A stretch of 64,000 nucleotides of DNA from contig JAUNVG010000004.1 in assembly GCA_030537735.1 (NCBI GenBank), positions 81,084 through 145,083 on the forward strand, read 5' to 3'. The notes beneath the pieces were generated by a model that saw only the letters and a program-made list of their open reading frames with translations, had not been told where the DNA came from and did no database searches. How positions within the stretch are numbered: the first letter of the stretch is position 1; each line of letters begins with the position of its first letter. Made by a program: the position numbers and the translations under genes. Below, one piece after another: positions 14,774-22,822 of this stretch. The stretch comes from Actinomycetaceae bacterium (GTDB lineage Bacteria > Actinomycetota > Actinomycetes > Actinomycetales > Actinomycetaceae).

Positions 14774-17745
14774 TGCGACTGCTGCAGTTGGATTTCACTG
14801 CGATTGGGCCTTTCCCGGGCAGCCATTGCATTGATTTCACGAAGTTTGAAGCCGATGGATTGTACTTACTTCGCGGCGACACCGGCTCTGGTAAGTCCAC
14901 GATTATTGATGCCCTAACTTTCGCACTGTTTGGACAGGTGGCGGGTGGGAGCGCATCGTCGAAGGATCGTTTGCGTTCTAACTATGCTGCCCCCGAGGTG
15001 GAGTCTGCGGTTACTTTGCGTTTCGAGGTGAACGCTGGGATTTTCGAGGTGGAGCGTCGCCCTGAGTACGTGGTTGCGGGTCGAAAAACGCCGGTTCCTG
15101 GACGGGTGCGTTTGTCGCGTTTGTCTCTGGACGAGGACGGGCAGGTACTTCACGATGAGGTGCTGGCCACTAAGATCCGTGAAGTGAACGGTTTAGTGGA
15201 AGAGCTTTTGGGTGTGAACTACTCTCAGTTCCTGCAAACCGTGGTGTTACCTCAAGGCCAGTTCGCTGAGTTCATTAGGGCTTCGAGCGATAGCCGCAAG
15301 GCTATCTTGTCGGCGATTTTCGCTACCGCCCAGTTTGAGCGGTTCCAACGGCGCCTACAAGAGCTTTGGTTGGACTCTGAGCAGGATCTTAAGGAACGTC
15401 GGCTTGAGCTGGTATTTTCTGCCCAACAGATCTCTGAAGACTGCGCTGAGGCAGCTTCCGCTCAAGATTGGGATACTTGCCTGGATGCTGCCAGTAAGCA
15501 GTTGCAGGAATCTCGCAACCACTACCTAAACCTGAACCAGGTGGAGCGCGATCGTCATGGCGCGCTTTTGGAACTGGGTAACTTAGCGGCCCAGTCTCGT
15601 CGCATTAGTTTAGCTAAACAGCGTGCGCAGCAGCTCTCCCTTGAGGAATCGCGGTTGCGTGCTGCTGACCCGCAGGTGCAGCAGTGGCGTACAGCGTTGG
15701 AGCGAGCTGAGGCTGCACGCGCAGTATTGGTGGTGGCGGAAAAAGAATCTGCGGCTGCAGCTGCGGTGGCTGACCTGTGTGCGCATAGTAAGCAGTTAGA
15801 AGAAGGCATCAGGAAGCTGGGTAATAGCGACTTCGACGGCGATGTGGAGGCCGCTTGGGAGTCCTTGCGTTTACAACTGGTTGAGGCGCAAACAGGCGCT
15901 GAAGCCGAAGCTGAGTATTCACGTTTGAAGGCGCAGTTGGATGCCCTAAATGGTGATGTTGAGCGTTTGGAGAACTCCGTTAGTGAAGCTAAGCAGTTGG
16001 CTGAGCAGTCCCGTTCTGCGATACCTGAACGCGAGGCCTATATCCAGCAGCTGCAACCGATTGTCGATACTTTGCCACAGCTGTTGGCCGATGAAAAGCA
16101 ACTGTTGCAACAGTTGGAGGTCGTGGCCAAAGCCGATGCCCTCAGGCAGGAACTTAAGCAGGTGGCTGAGGATATCGGCCGGGCCTCTTTGGCTTTAGAT
16201 AGCGCCGGTCGGATCCGTGATGATTTGCTGCAGCGGTGGCTGGATTCTTCCGCAGCGGATCTGGCTCGTCATCTACAGTCTGGGCAGCCGTGCCCGGTTT
16301 GTGGCTCCACTTCTCATCCGAACCCGCGTGAGATGGAAAGCTCCGACGTGCATTTGACGGATGTGGAACGCGCGCAGGAAGAATGGAAGGAATCAAACGA
16401 AGCTTTCTTGGGGTTGCGTGCTAAGCAAGATAAGTTGACTGCTGCCATTAGTGATTTCAACCAGCAGGTCGGCGGTCAAGATGAGGCCAGCTTACGGCTG
16501 CAGGAACAGTCACTGGCAGAGCAGAAGCAACGCCTTGAGGCCGCACGCGAGTATCTCACGAAGTTGGAAGCAGAGATTGAAACGCTGCGTAACAGTGCGC
16601 AGGAAAGTGATGCTCGTTTGGTGGCTGATAGCAGCGAGTTAGCTACCTTACAAGAGCGGTTGCGCAATACTCGTGACACGTGCCAGCAGCTTGATTCTCA
16701 GGTGGTTCGTGCACGAGGACGGTACGACACGGTAGCGCAAAGGCTGGCTTCGCTGCGGGCTGAGCAGGAGTTAGTGCAGCAGTTGCGTAAGTGTTCCCAG
16801 CAGTTGGTTTCGGCGCGCGATAAGCACAGTTCGATTAACGATGAGCTAACCCAGGTCCTTAGTGACTCACAGTTTGCTTCCCTACAGCAGGCTCAGGCTA
16901 ACGGCCTGGCAGATCAGGAGATGGGGGCTTTAGTTGAACAAGTAAGCGCCCATGAGCGGGCGGTGTCTGCGATGCAAACGCGGCGAGCAGACCTTGAAGC
17001 TGAGGGACTGTTTTTACGCGAAAGCGCTGACACCCAGTGGTTGGAGAGTTTAGCTAAGCAGGCTAATGCCCACTACCTGGACGCGCGCGGGGCCTTGCAA
17101 GTAGCTATCGCTAAGCATCAGCAGGTTAGCGACAAGTTTAGCGATCTGCGCACAAAGGTAAGTGCCTACCGGGAGTTGGCTGCCGATAGCGAGCCGGTGC
17201 GGGTTCTGGCGCAGGCCGCTAAAGGAGCCATGCTTGGGGATAATAAGCGTATTTCGCTGGATACGTGGGTATTGTTCTCCCAGTTCGATGATGTTTTAGC
17301 CGCTGCTAATCCGCACTTGCAGCAGTTCTCCGCTGGGCGTTATCAGTTGAAACGCACTGTTGTTGATGCTGGTTCCCGGTCCCGTTCCGTAGGTTTGGGG
17401 CTGGCGGTGATTGATTCCGAAACTGACGGTGAGCGCACCCCATCTAGCTTGTCAGGTGGTGAAACTTTCTATACTTCGCTGGCTTTAGCCCTGGGTTTGG
17501 TGGAGGTGATTTCCTCCTACGCTGGTGGCATTCAGTTCCGGTCCTTAATCATTGATGAGGGCTTTGGTTCCTTGGACAATGCCCGGCTAGATGAGGTCAT
17601 GGCTGGCCTGGAGGCCATGCATACCGCTGGGCGCACTGTGGGCATGGTTTCGCATGTTACCGAGATGCGTAACCGGATTCACACCGGGGTGGAAGTGGAG
17701 TCTAAAGGTAACGGGCGCGGTTCTACCTTGAAGGTCTATGGGTAG
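14773..17745 (+). CDS. sbcC: Exonuclease subunit SbcC (Rad50-type ATPase)
   Basis: 990 residues. A split ABC ATPase: Walker A G-D-T-G-S-G-K-S-T at 35-43, then long heptad-like coiled coil on both sides of a zinc hook C-P-V-C (Cys 507 and 510), and at the C-terminus the signature S-L-S-G-G-E-T and Walker B S-L-I-I-D-E-G-F-G-S-L-D. With SbcD it forms the ATP-driven nuclease for DNA ends and cruciforms. The start is the ATG at 14773, which keeps the family's M-R-x-L-x-L opening. Its stop directly abuts the stop of the opposing next gene. Confidence 0.95.
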   Translation: MRLLQLDFTAIGPFPGSHCIDFTKFEADGLYLLRGDTGSGKSTIIDALTFALFGQVAGGSASSKDRLRSNYAAPEVESAVTLRFEVNAGIFEVERRPEYVVAGRKTPVPGRVRLSRLSLDEDGQVLHDEVLATKIREVNGLVEELLGVNYSQFLQTVVLPQGQFAEFIRASSDSRKAILSAIFATAQFERFQRRLQELWLDSEQDLKERRLELVFSAQQISEDCAEAASAQDWDTCLDAASKQLQESRNHYLNLNQVERDRHGALLELGNLAAQSRRISLAKQRAQQLSLEESRLRAADPQVQQWRTALERAEAARAVLVVAEKESAAAAAVADLCAHSKQLEEGIRKLGNSDFDGDVEAAWESLRLQLVEAQTGAEAEAEYSRLKAQLDALNGDVERLENSVSEAKQLAEQSRSAIPEREAYIQQLQPIVDTLPQLLADEKQLLQQLEVVAKADALRQELKQVAEDIGRASLALDSAGRIRDDLLQRWLDSSAADLARHLQSGQPCPVCGSTSHPNPREMESSDVHLTDVERAQEEWKESNEAFLGLRAKQDKLTAAISDFNQQVGGQDEASLRLQEQSLAEQKQRLEAAREYLTKLEAEIETLRNSAQESDARLVADSSELATLQERLRNTRDTCQQLDSQVVRARGRYDTVAQRLASLRAEQELVQQLRKCSQQLVSARDKHSSINDELTQVLSDSQFASLQQAQANGLADQEMGALVEQVSAHERAVSAMQTRRADLEAEGLFLRESADTQWLESLAKQANAHYLDARGALQVAIAKHQQVSDKFSDLRTKVSAYRELAADSEPVRVLAQAAKGAMLGDNKRISLDTWVLFSQFDDVLAAANPHLQQFSAGRYQLKRTVVDAGSRSRSVGLGLAVIDSETDGERTPSSLSGGETFYTSLALALGLVEVISSYAGGIQFRSLIIDEGFGSLDNARLDEVMAGLEAMHTAGRTVGMVSHVTEMRNRIHTGVEVESKGNGRGSTLKVYG

Positions 17746-18192
17746 TTATTTCAAGTTACTTACTTCAATGCGTTCGCTGGCGTCGAACCAGATGAGCGGG
17801 TGGTTTTCCACTAGGTCATACACCGCTTCGTCAGCCCTGTCTTGGTCGGTAAGCAGGCAGATACCCGTTATCAGATCGCAGGCGTCGTCGTCGTCGATAA
17901 AAATAGCTCGAAGCTTGTCCCAGCCTATTTCGTAATACCCGTTTTCGGCTTCTTCATCTACCGCGTCGACTTCTGCTACTGCTACTGTTCGGCGTTTAAC
18001 GGGCTCTTCATCCCAACGGTCGCGAATGAGTTCTAAGCTAGCTAGTGAAGCATCTAGGCAAGCATCATACTCGGCCTGTTCGACCTCGTCGGGGTGAGCT
18101 TTCCCCTGGGGGTAGGTGGCGGTGACGATTTCAGTTGCCAGGATGCGTTCTGCTTGCAGATCACGAAGGAGGAGTGGCACAAAAACACGCAT
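17746..18192 (-). CDS. DUF6912-like protein of unknown function
   Basis: 148 residues if started at the ATG at 18192, which opens M-R-V-F-V-P as in the actinobacterial family I recall as DUF6912; six more residues are possible from 18210. No catalytic motif is visible. The middle is strongly acidic (A-V-A-E-V-D-A-V-D-E-E and F-I-D-D-D-D-A-C-D), and the C-terminal half looks like an alpha-beta unit. No signal peptide or membrane helix, so cytosolic. Convergent with sbcC with no intervening base, so neither has a separate terminator here. Confidence 0.6.
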   Translation of the reverse strand: MRVFVPLLLRDLQAERILATEIVTATYPQGKAHPDEVEQAEYDACLDASLASLELIRDRWDEEPVKRRTVAVAEVDAVDEEAENGYYEIGWDKLRAIFIDDDDACDLITGICLLTDQDRADEAVYDLVENHPLIWFDASERIEVSNLK

Positions 18193-18246
18193 ATTGTCAG
18201 TGTGCCACATTGGTTGTGGAATAGTTACCCCGCAGACCGCCTAGCT

Positions 18247-19680
18247 TTAGGACTTATTTTTCTTATGCCGATCGGCTCTGCGAGGCAAAGTGGAGGGAAG
18301 GGCGATGGCGCTGGTTTCGTCCGGTATTTCCACTTCGGCTTCACTGTTTTGCTCAACGCTTAGATCTTTGATTGTGTTTTCACTCGATTCTGTTGGGGAC
18401 TCAGCTGCACTAGGGTGAGTTCGCCGACGCCAGAAGTTACGTAAAGCGTTAAACCAAGAGGTAGGTTTTAGCCGTCGGGGTATGTGTTCTTCGCCCAATA
18501 TTTGGGGTAGCTGTTTTAGAAGCGTATAAATCTGGCCGACGAATTTACTTTCTTCGTCAAGCACTATGACCGGGCAGCTAGCCAGTAAGGCTTCTTCTAC
18601 TGCGGCTTCGCGTTCGATGATTATGTAGGGATGGTTTTCGGCAGCGATACTACCCATAATGGCGTGTAAGGAAGCGCGGGAGGAGCTCCCGCAGGAAGCA
18701 TCACTGGCCTGGTTAAGCACTATCGCGTGGATCTGGACCGAATGCTCCTCACAATCTCCGATCATGCTCTGTAGTCGGCTTAGCCCGATAGCGTCTGCGC
18801 GGGCGACTAATATAACTGCGTCAGCTGCTCTGGCTACATCCAGGTTCAAGTCTTCTGGTTTCGGCACGAAGGTAAGTGCCGCAGGGTCGTCGTCGGTAAA
18901 ACCGGCCCCCAGGTCTACCACTACATCACCCAGCTGGCGGGCGACTTCGATAATGTCCAGTGCTGCTTCTGCAGTCAGCTGCCTCCATTTATCGGCTTTA
19001 GTTAATCCACTTAAAAGAAATAGCTTCTCACTGAGGGGTACAGCTATTTCGTGCAGTTCTTCAGCATCTAGTTGTCCCCTATTGCGCAAAGCGACAGCTC
19101 GCATCACGCCGGATGCGTCAATCGGGTTACCGCTCATCAGCAGTAATGACGGTGCCGAGGTGTCAGCGTCGATGAGCACCACCGAATCTTTAGTTTCACT
19201 AAGTTGGGTAGCTAGGTTGAAAGCGATAGTTGATCGTCCTGGGGCGCCGTCAGTTCCCCAAACTACTATTAGTTTTCCTCTTTCTGTTTCTTGTTTAGTC
19301 TCTACGACTTTGGGGGAATAGGAACTTTCACCGGCTAGTTGCCGCCTGAGGCCTTTGATTAAAGTCTCAACGATCTCTTCCGCATTGCGTTCGCACCAAG
19401 TGTCTTCGCCGATCACGTGGTGGCGGAGCGCGTCTTCACATGTCAACAGCACGAAGACATCGCGTTTGTGTACTTGGTCTATAAACGTCGCGTCTATTCC
19501 TGGCAGGTCGGCATCGGTGATAACGATGTCTGTGGCCTGGGCATCCACGGCGGCTCTAAGCTCAACTAAATCTGCGCATCGGTGAGTGACTTGAAACATT
19601 GAAGAGCGTTCATTTAGCGCTCGCAACAGTTCAGCTTCTATTTCCCCCGTGAGCCATACGGCTACCGCTTTTACCGGCAT
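18247..19680 (-). CDS. CpaE/TadZ-like P-loop ATPase (MinD/ParA superfamily)
   Basis: 477 residues from the ATG at 19680, chosen because GAGG lies six bases before it; ATG at 19683 or TTG at 19686 are alternatives. Residues about 1-120 form a receiver-like domain (D-I-V-I-T-D-A-D-L-P-G), as in CpaE/TadZ. Residues about 140-400 are a deviant Walker ATPase: W-G-T-D-G-A-P-G-R-S-T. The usual second lysine of K-G-G-x-G-K-S/T is absent in this loop: the signature reads G-x-P-G-R-S-T. The last 70 residues are charged and probably disordered. Co-transcribed with the SAF protein. No TadA, TadB or pilin is in the window, so a pilus role is not established. Confidence 0.7.
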   Translation of the reverse strand: MPVKAVAVWLTGEIEAELLRALNERSSMFQVTHRCADLVELRAAVDAQATDIVITDADLPGIDATFIDQVHKRDVFVLLTCEDALRHHVIGEDTWCERNAEEIVETLIKGLRRQLAGESSYSPKVVETKQETERGKLIVVWGTDGAPGRSTIAFNLATQLSETKDSVVLIDADTSAPSLLLMSGNPIDASGVMRAVALRNRGQLDAEELHEIAVPLSEKLFLLSGLTKADKWRQLTAEAALDIIEVARQLGDVVVDLGAGFTDDDPAALTFVPKPEDLNLDVARAADAVILVARADAIGLSRLQSMIGDCEEHSVQIHAIVLNQASDASCGSSSRASLHAIMGSIAAENHPYIIIEREAAVEEALLASCPVIVLDEESKFVGQIYTLLKQLPQILGEEHIPRRLKPTSWFNALRNFWRRRTHPSAAESPTESSENTIKDLSVEQNSEAEVEIPDETSAIALPSTLPRRADRHKKNKS

Positions 19681-19682
19681 CA

Positions 19683-20351
19683 TCAACCTCGGGGAACTAT
19701 TATCAACTTGGTCCCGGCTCTTGCGGTAGACAGGACTGTGGGCAGGTCTTCAGCGGGGATTGACACTTCCACCGAGTAGTGCCTGCCTCCGCCAAGAACA
19801 TTTTCGGGGCTGGTTAAGGTCAGCACTATTGCGTCTTGTGATATTAGTGTCGATTCTGCTTCGTGTCCCCTCTCCCCTTCATTGACGGACCAGATTTCCA
19901 CGCTGCTGCCCACTTCCACGGAGCTAGGTATGCGGGTGGCTACATTGACGACTACCTGGCGCCTTCCCACTGCCGATTCTGAACTCACTGCGGCCCGAGG
20001 CAGGAACTCCCCCTCTGCCAAAGATCGCACAGCGACCGGGTGGGATGGGAGTTTCCCGGCTTTTATGTACGCGTTTGTACCTGTGCGTGCTTTGACTATG
20101 GTCAGGTTAGCTTCAGTGATTTCTTGGCCTTGGGCAACTGGCGAAGTGAGTTGATAGAGTTCCTCACCTCCGCGTGCACGTTGCACAATCATTGTTGTTC
20201 CGATTACTGAAATGAGGACGAGGAGGATTCCAGACAGCAATCGAGGATCGCGCAGTACCGATTTTCTACGCGGGTAATGTAATGACTTATCTTGCTTCAG
20301 TTGCACGTTTCGATAATGCCTTGTCCGATGGGTGTTTTGCAGGGTTTTCAC
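19683..20351 (-). CDS. SAF-domain membrane protein (CpaB/RcpC-like)
   Basis: 222 residues. A basic cytosolic tail of about 38 residues, one membrane helix (about 40-58, L-L-S-G-I-L-L-V-L-I-S-V-I), then an SAF domain outside: A-Q-G-Q-E-I-T-E-A-N-L and, later, R-S-L-A-E-G-E-F-L-P-R-A-A-V, which fit the family in CpaB, FlgA and sialic acid synthases. CpaB proteins act in the periplasm in Tad pilus assembly. The partner CpaE-like gene overlaps by a few bases. A C-terminal RcpC-type secretin-contact region is not recognisable. Role is unknown in this setting. Confidence 0.68.
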   Translation of the reverse strand: MKTLQNTHRTRHYRNVQLKQDKSLHYPRRKSVLRDPRLLSGILLVLISVIGTTMIVQRARGGEELYQLTSPVAQGQEITEANLTIVKARTGTNAYIKAGKLPSHPVAVRSLAEGEFLPRAAVSSESAVGRRQVVVNVATRIPSSVEVGSSVEIWSVNEGERGHEAESTLISQDAIVLTLTSPENVLGGGRHYSVEVSIPAEDLPTVLSTARAGTKLIIVPRG

Positions 20352-20453
20352 AATTTCTATCAGTTATCGAGGCGAACTTAAACAAATCCACAGCTTCTTG
20401 ACACAACTGTGCATAACTAACAGGGAGTGACCTGTATATGTGATACTTGGTAC

Positions 20454-20666
20454 ATGGCACCAAGATTTTTAACGCTCACAGATGTTGCGGAGATATTGAA
20501 CCTAACTCCGTCGGCAGCCCGTGCCCTCGTCACCTCCGGTGAACTACCGGCGATCCAGGTGGGAGGAAAGAAAGCTTGGCGAGTAGAGGAATCCGAACTC
20601 GAGAATTACATTGCCCAACAATACCGCCTCGCGCGCGAACGGATCGAAGCTGGCGACTTCGCTTAG
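20454..20666 (+). CDS. Small excisionase-type helix-turn-helix protein
   Basis: 70 residues from the ATG at 20454; a GTG at 20427 would add nine residues with a cysteine-rich start that looks wrong. The HTH is clear (residues 5-30: L-T-L-T-D-V-A-E-I-L-N-L-T-P-S-A-A-R-A-L-V), with a wing G-G-K-K-A-W-R-V and a C-terminal helix. It belongs to the BldC/Xis-like MerR-type minimal DNA binders found widely in actinobacteria. GATACT 7 bases before the ATG would suit a leaderless mRNA. Divergent from the SAF/CpaE pair, which makes those genes possible targets. The stop overlaps the stop of the opposing gene. Confidence 0.78.
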   Translation: MAPRFLTLTDVAEILNLTPSAARALVTSGELPAIQVGGKKAWRVEESELENYIAQQYRLARERIEAGDFA

Positions 20667-21181
20667 AAAAGAACTATCCGCAAGCATGACACCGCCGCGT
20701 TTGGGACGGCGATAGCATGACGAGGGCGATCAACTTCGACTACATCAAAATGATCTTTCCTCACCGCAACTATAAACCCATTTAACACCCGGCCACCCAC
20801 GTAAATGGCCAGACGATTGCGCCCTCGGGCGATTTTGCGCAAGATGGCATTAAACGACACTTGGGTGGGTTTTTGCTCGCGAGCTGTCGCATGCCCCAGG
20901 GATTGAAACATCTCCACGTGGGACAGAGACACTAGCTCTTGCCCTTCTTCCGTTAGCACCAGCAGCCACCGCGGACCCACAGTGAGCACCTTACCTTCAA
21001 CGATGTGTAGGTTTCGCAGGTGTGCGGTGATGGTTTTCCCTACTGCGCCTTGTAAACGCTGCTCCAAAGTAGTTTGACTAGCCTCTGCTTCGGCTAGCTC
21101 AGCTATCTCTTCTTGCTCTTGGTAACGGCCCATGGCACTGAACTCTTCTTCGAGCTCAAGTATTAGTGAAGCTAGATCCAT
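20663..21181 (-). CDS. Conserved-looking hypothetical protein with DNA-backbone-like beta domain
   Basis: 172 residues from the ATG at 21181, which opens M-D-L-A-S-L-I-L-E-L-E-E-E-F; the longer frame to 21265 starts poorly. Residues 1-50 are a Glu/Ala-rich helix likely to be a coiled coil. Then come short beta segments (V-E-G-K-V-L-T-V-G-P-R-W-L-L-V and I-Y-V-G-G-R-V-L-N-G-F-I-V-A-V), which look like two SH3/Sm-like barrels. I do not recognise the family. No signal or membrane helix. Lies between the HTH gene and the LysM gene, in a group that seems conserved in actinobacteria. Confidence 0.55.
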   Translation of the reverse strand: MDLASLILELEEEFSAMGRYQEQEEIAELAEAEASQTTLEQRLQGAVGKTITAHLRNLHIVEGKVLTVGPRWLLVLTEEGQELVSLSHVEMFQSLGHATAREQKPTQVSFNAILRKIARGRNRLAIYVGGRVLNGFIVAVRKDHFDVVEVDRPRHAIAVPNAAVSCLRIVLF

Positions 21182-21313
21182 AATGACATTCAACCATGCT
21201 TTGCAGAGCTCCATAGAGCAATTCTTGGTTGAGGTATTGACACCCTGGAACAAACCTGCCAACATGGAATAACCTCAAACCGATCGAATTGATACGAACT
21301 GAAGTGATTTGCA

Positions 21314-22165
21314 ATGAAGCGCTCCTTATTGCTAGGCATGCAAGATAGCTGGCTCACGGCTTTCATGCTGACGCTGACACTTGCCACGCTGTCTTGCCTG
21401 CTTGTGTGGGATACATCGAATACCCTCACCGCCTTCGTTTCGTCACCATCGCTACTTTTGACCACTAAAGTATCTACGTATTCCCCGGTTTTTGACCTGC
21501 TATTAGCCACTTTCGGTGTACTAGCGGCAGCTTGGTCCATCTGGAACATAGTCAGCTTGGTTTTTGTGCAAACCCTACTTCAAGCCACTTCTGTGCTGGG
21601 CTTATCTACCACTGCCCTAGTGCGGGTTTCAAAAGCCATGTGGCTAACGCCCACCAGCAGGCGCCTGTTGACCCGCAAGCTACCCGGAGTAACGGCATTA
21701 GCGGCAGTTACCGTCGCAGGCCCCCAACTAGCTGTCGCCAGCCCATCAGATCCCCTCCTAGACACCTCGACTTCAACTGTTTCTACCGAAGTCGAAGGTT
21801 CCACGGCACAGACCAATCACGACCTTGCCGATCCCGCTTCGCTACCAGCTTCCCCCTCCCTAAATGCGCAAGAGCAGATTTTGGAGAACTTTAGTTTCTG
21901 GGGAGTTCCTCTCACCTCGAGCTCCGCCAGCACGGGCCAGCTACCCAACGACCTCAACGCTTCAGATCAGCTTGCCAGCACCCATGTTGTGGTTACTGGG
22001 GATTGTCTTTGGACTATAGCCTCTCGATATTCCAACCTCACTGAGGCTGATAGTCTTACCCGTTACGTTCAGCAGATTTACGAAATCAATCGCGATGTGA
22101 TTGGTGAGGATCCAAACATTATCCACCCCGGTCAAACCTTGACCGTTCCACCCTTTAGGAGTTGA
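21314..22165 (+). CDS. Membrane protein with C-terminal LysM domain
   Basis: 283 residues. Two hydrophobic stretches near the N-terminus (about 17-33 and 58-98) anchor it in the membrane. After a basic stretch and a third hydrophobic segment (about 122-137) comes a Ser/Thr/Asp-rich linker. The C-terminal 55 residues are a LysM domain (H-V-V-V-T-G-D-C-L-W-T-I-A-S ... Y-E-I-N-R-D-V-I-G ... P-G-Q-T-L-T-V-P), which binds peptidoglycan. It probably tethers an intracellular or membrane function to the wall. The next gene follows after three bases. Confidence 0.75.
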   Translation: MKRSLLLGMQDSWLTAFMLTLTLATLSCLLVWDTSNTLTAFVSSPSLLLTTKVSTYSPVFDLLLATFGVLAAAWSIWNIVSLVFVQTLLQATSVLGLSTTALVRVSKAMWLTPTSRRLLTRKLPGVTALAAVTVAGPQLAVASPSDPLLDTSTSTVSTEVEGSTAQTNHDLADPASLPASPSLNAQEQILENFSFWGVPLTSSSASTGQLPNDLNASDQLASTHVVVTGDCLWTIASRYSNLTEADSLTRYVQQIYEINRDVIGEDPNIIHPGQTLTVPPFRS

Positions 22166-22168
22166 ACC

Positions 22169-22744
22169 ATGTGCCCTCTGGAAATTACCTCAGGTGACGA
22201 CGGCATTAGAGCGATCGAGCATCTGCACATTCGCGAAATAGCGGCCCAGGCTTTACCTCGTTCTGAGCAAACTAGTGAACGCTGGCGTCTGTTACCGGTA
22301 TCTGCTGATTTCTCCGGTAAGCATCCTTCCTCAGAGCCAGTGAAGGAATTAAGCGCAGTACCGCGCAAAGCCTATCACTTCTATGGCACCCCGGTAGATC
22401 CGGGTGATCCTCCCCTACCCGACCCGCTTGCTTGGTCTGGGGCTATAGCTACAGCTTCAGTTGAAGTGCTCTTAGGTTTGCGCCCTTACCCGCAGCTGTC
22501 ACAATGGCTGGCGCCTCAACTTAGAGCCGTGATTGAACGTCGCCTGGAGCTCAACTCTCGACTGATACCGGACCCTGGGCGACAGCACCGACCCCGCATA
22601 GTATCGTCGCGCGCGTGCTTAATTACCGACGATGTAGCGGAAACAACCCACGTAGTTAGGCAGGGGCAGGGCTACCGCGCGGTGGCCGTACGCTTGGAGC
22701 GTTTCAGGCGCCGGTGGATAACTACTGCGTTAGAAATTGTTTAA
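22169..22744 (+). CDS. Rv3235/DUF6459-family protein
   Basis: 191 residues. Recognised mostly by its place between a LysM gene and secA and by the C-terminal block: a helix G-L-R-P-Y-P-Q-L-S-Q-W-L-A-P, then R-I-V-S-S-R-A-C-L-I-T-D-D-V-A-E and R-A-V-A-V-R-L-E-R-F-R-R-R-W-I-T-T-A-L-E-I-V, ending at W-x-T-x-L-E-x-x as in the family. Function is unknown; an ancestral link with cell-wall or secretion control is a guess from context. It ends 79 bases from the secA stop, on the other strand. Confidence 0.6.
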   Translation: MCPLEITSGDDGIRAIEHLHIREIAAQALPRSEQTSERWRLLPVSADFSGKHPSSEPVKELSAVPRKAYHFYGTPVDPGDPPLPDPLAWSGAIATASVEVLLGLRPYPQLSQWLAPQLRAVIERRLELNSRLIPDPGRQHRPRIVSSRACLITDDVAETTHVVRQGQGYRAVAVRLERFRRRWITTALEIV

Positions 22745-22822
22745 CAACTCTAAGGCAGCGGCACCTGCAAAGCGGTCAAAATCTTAACACCGTCAACAGT
22801 TCGCCCGCTGGGAGAACCCTCG

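Noticed and set aside
20384..20403. DnaA-box-like AAATCCACA and a TTGACA near 20398
   Set aside because: The box matches only seven of nine bases with no second copy, and no -10 stands at 16-18 bases from the TTGACA.
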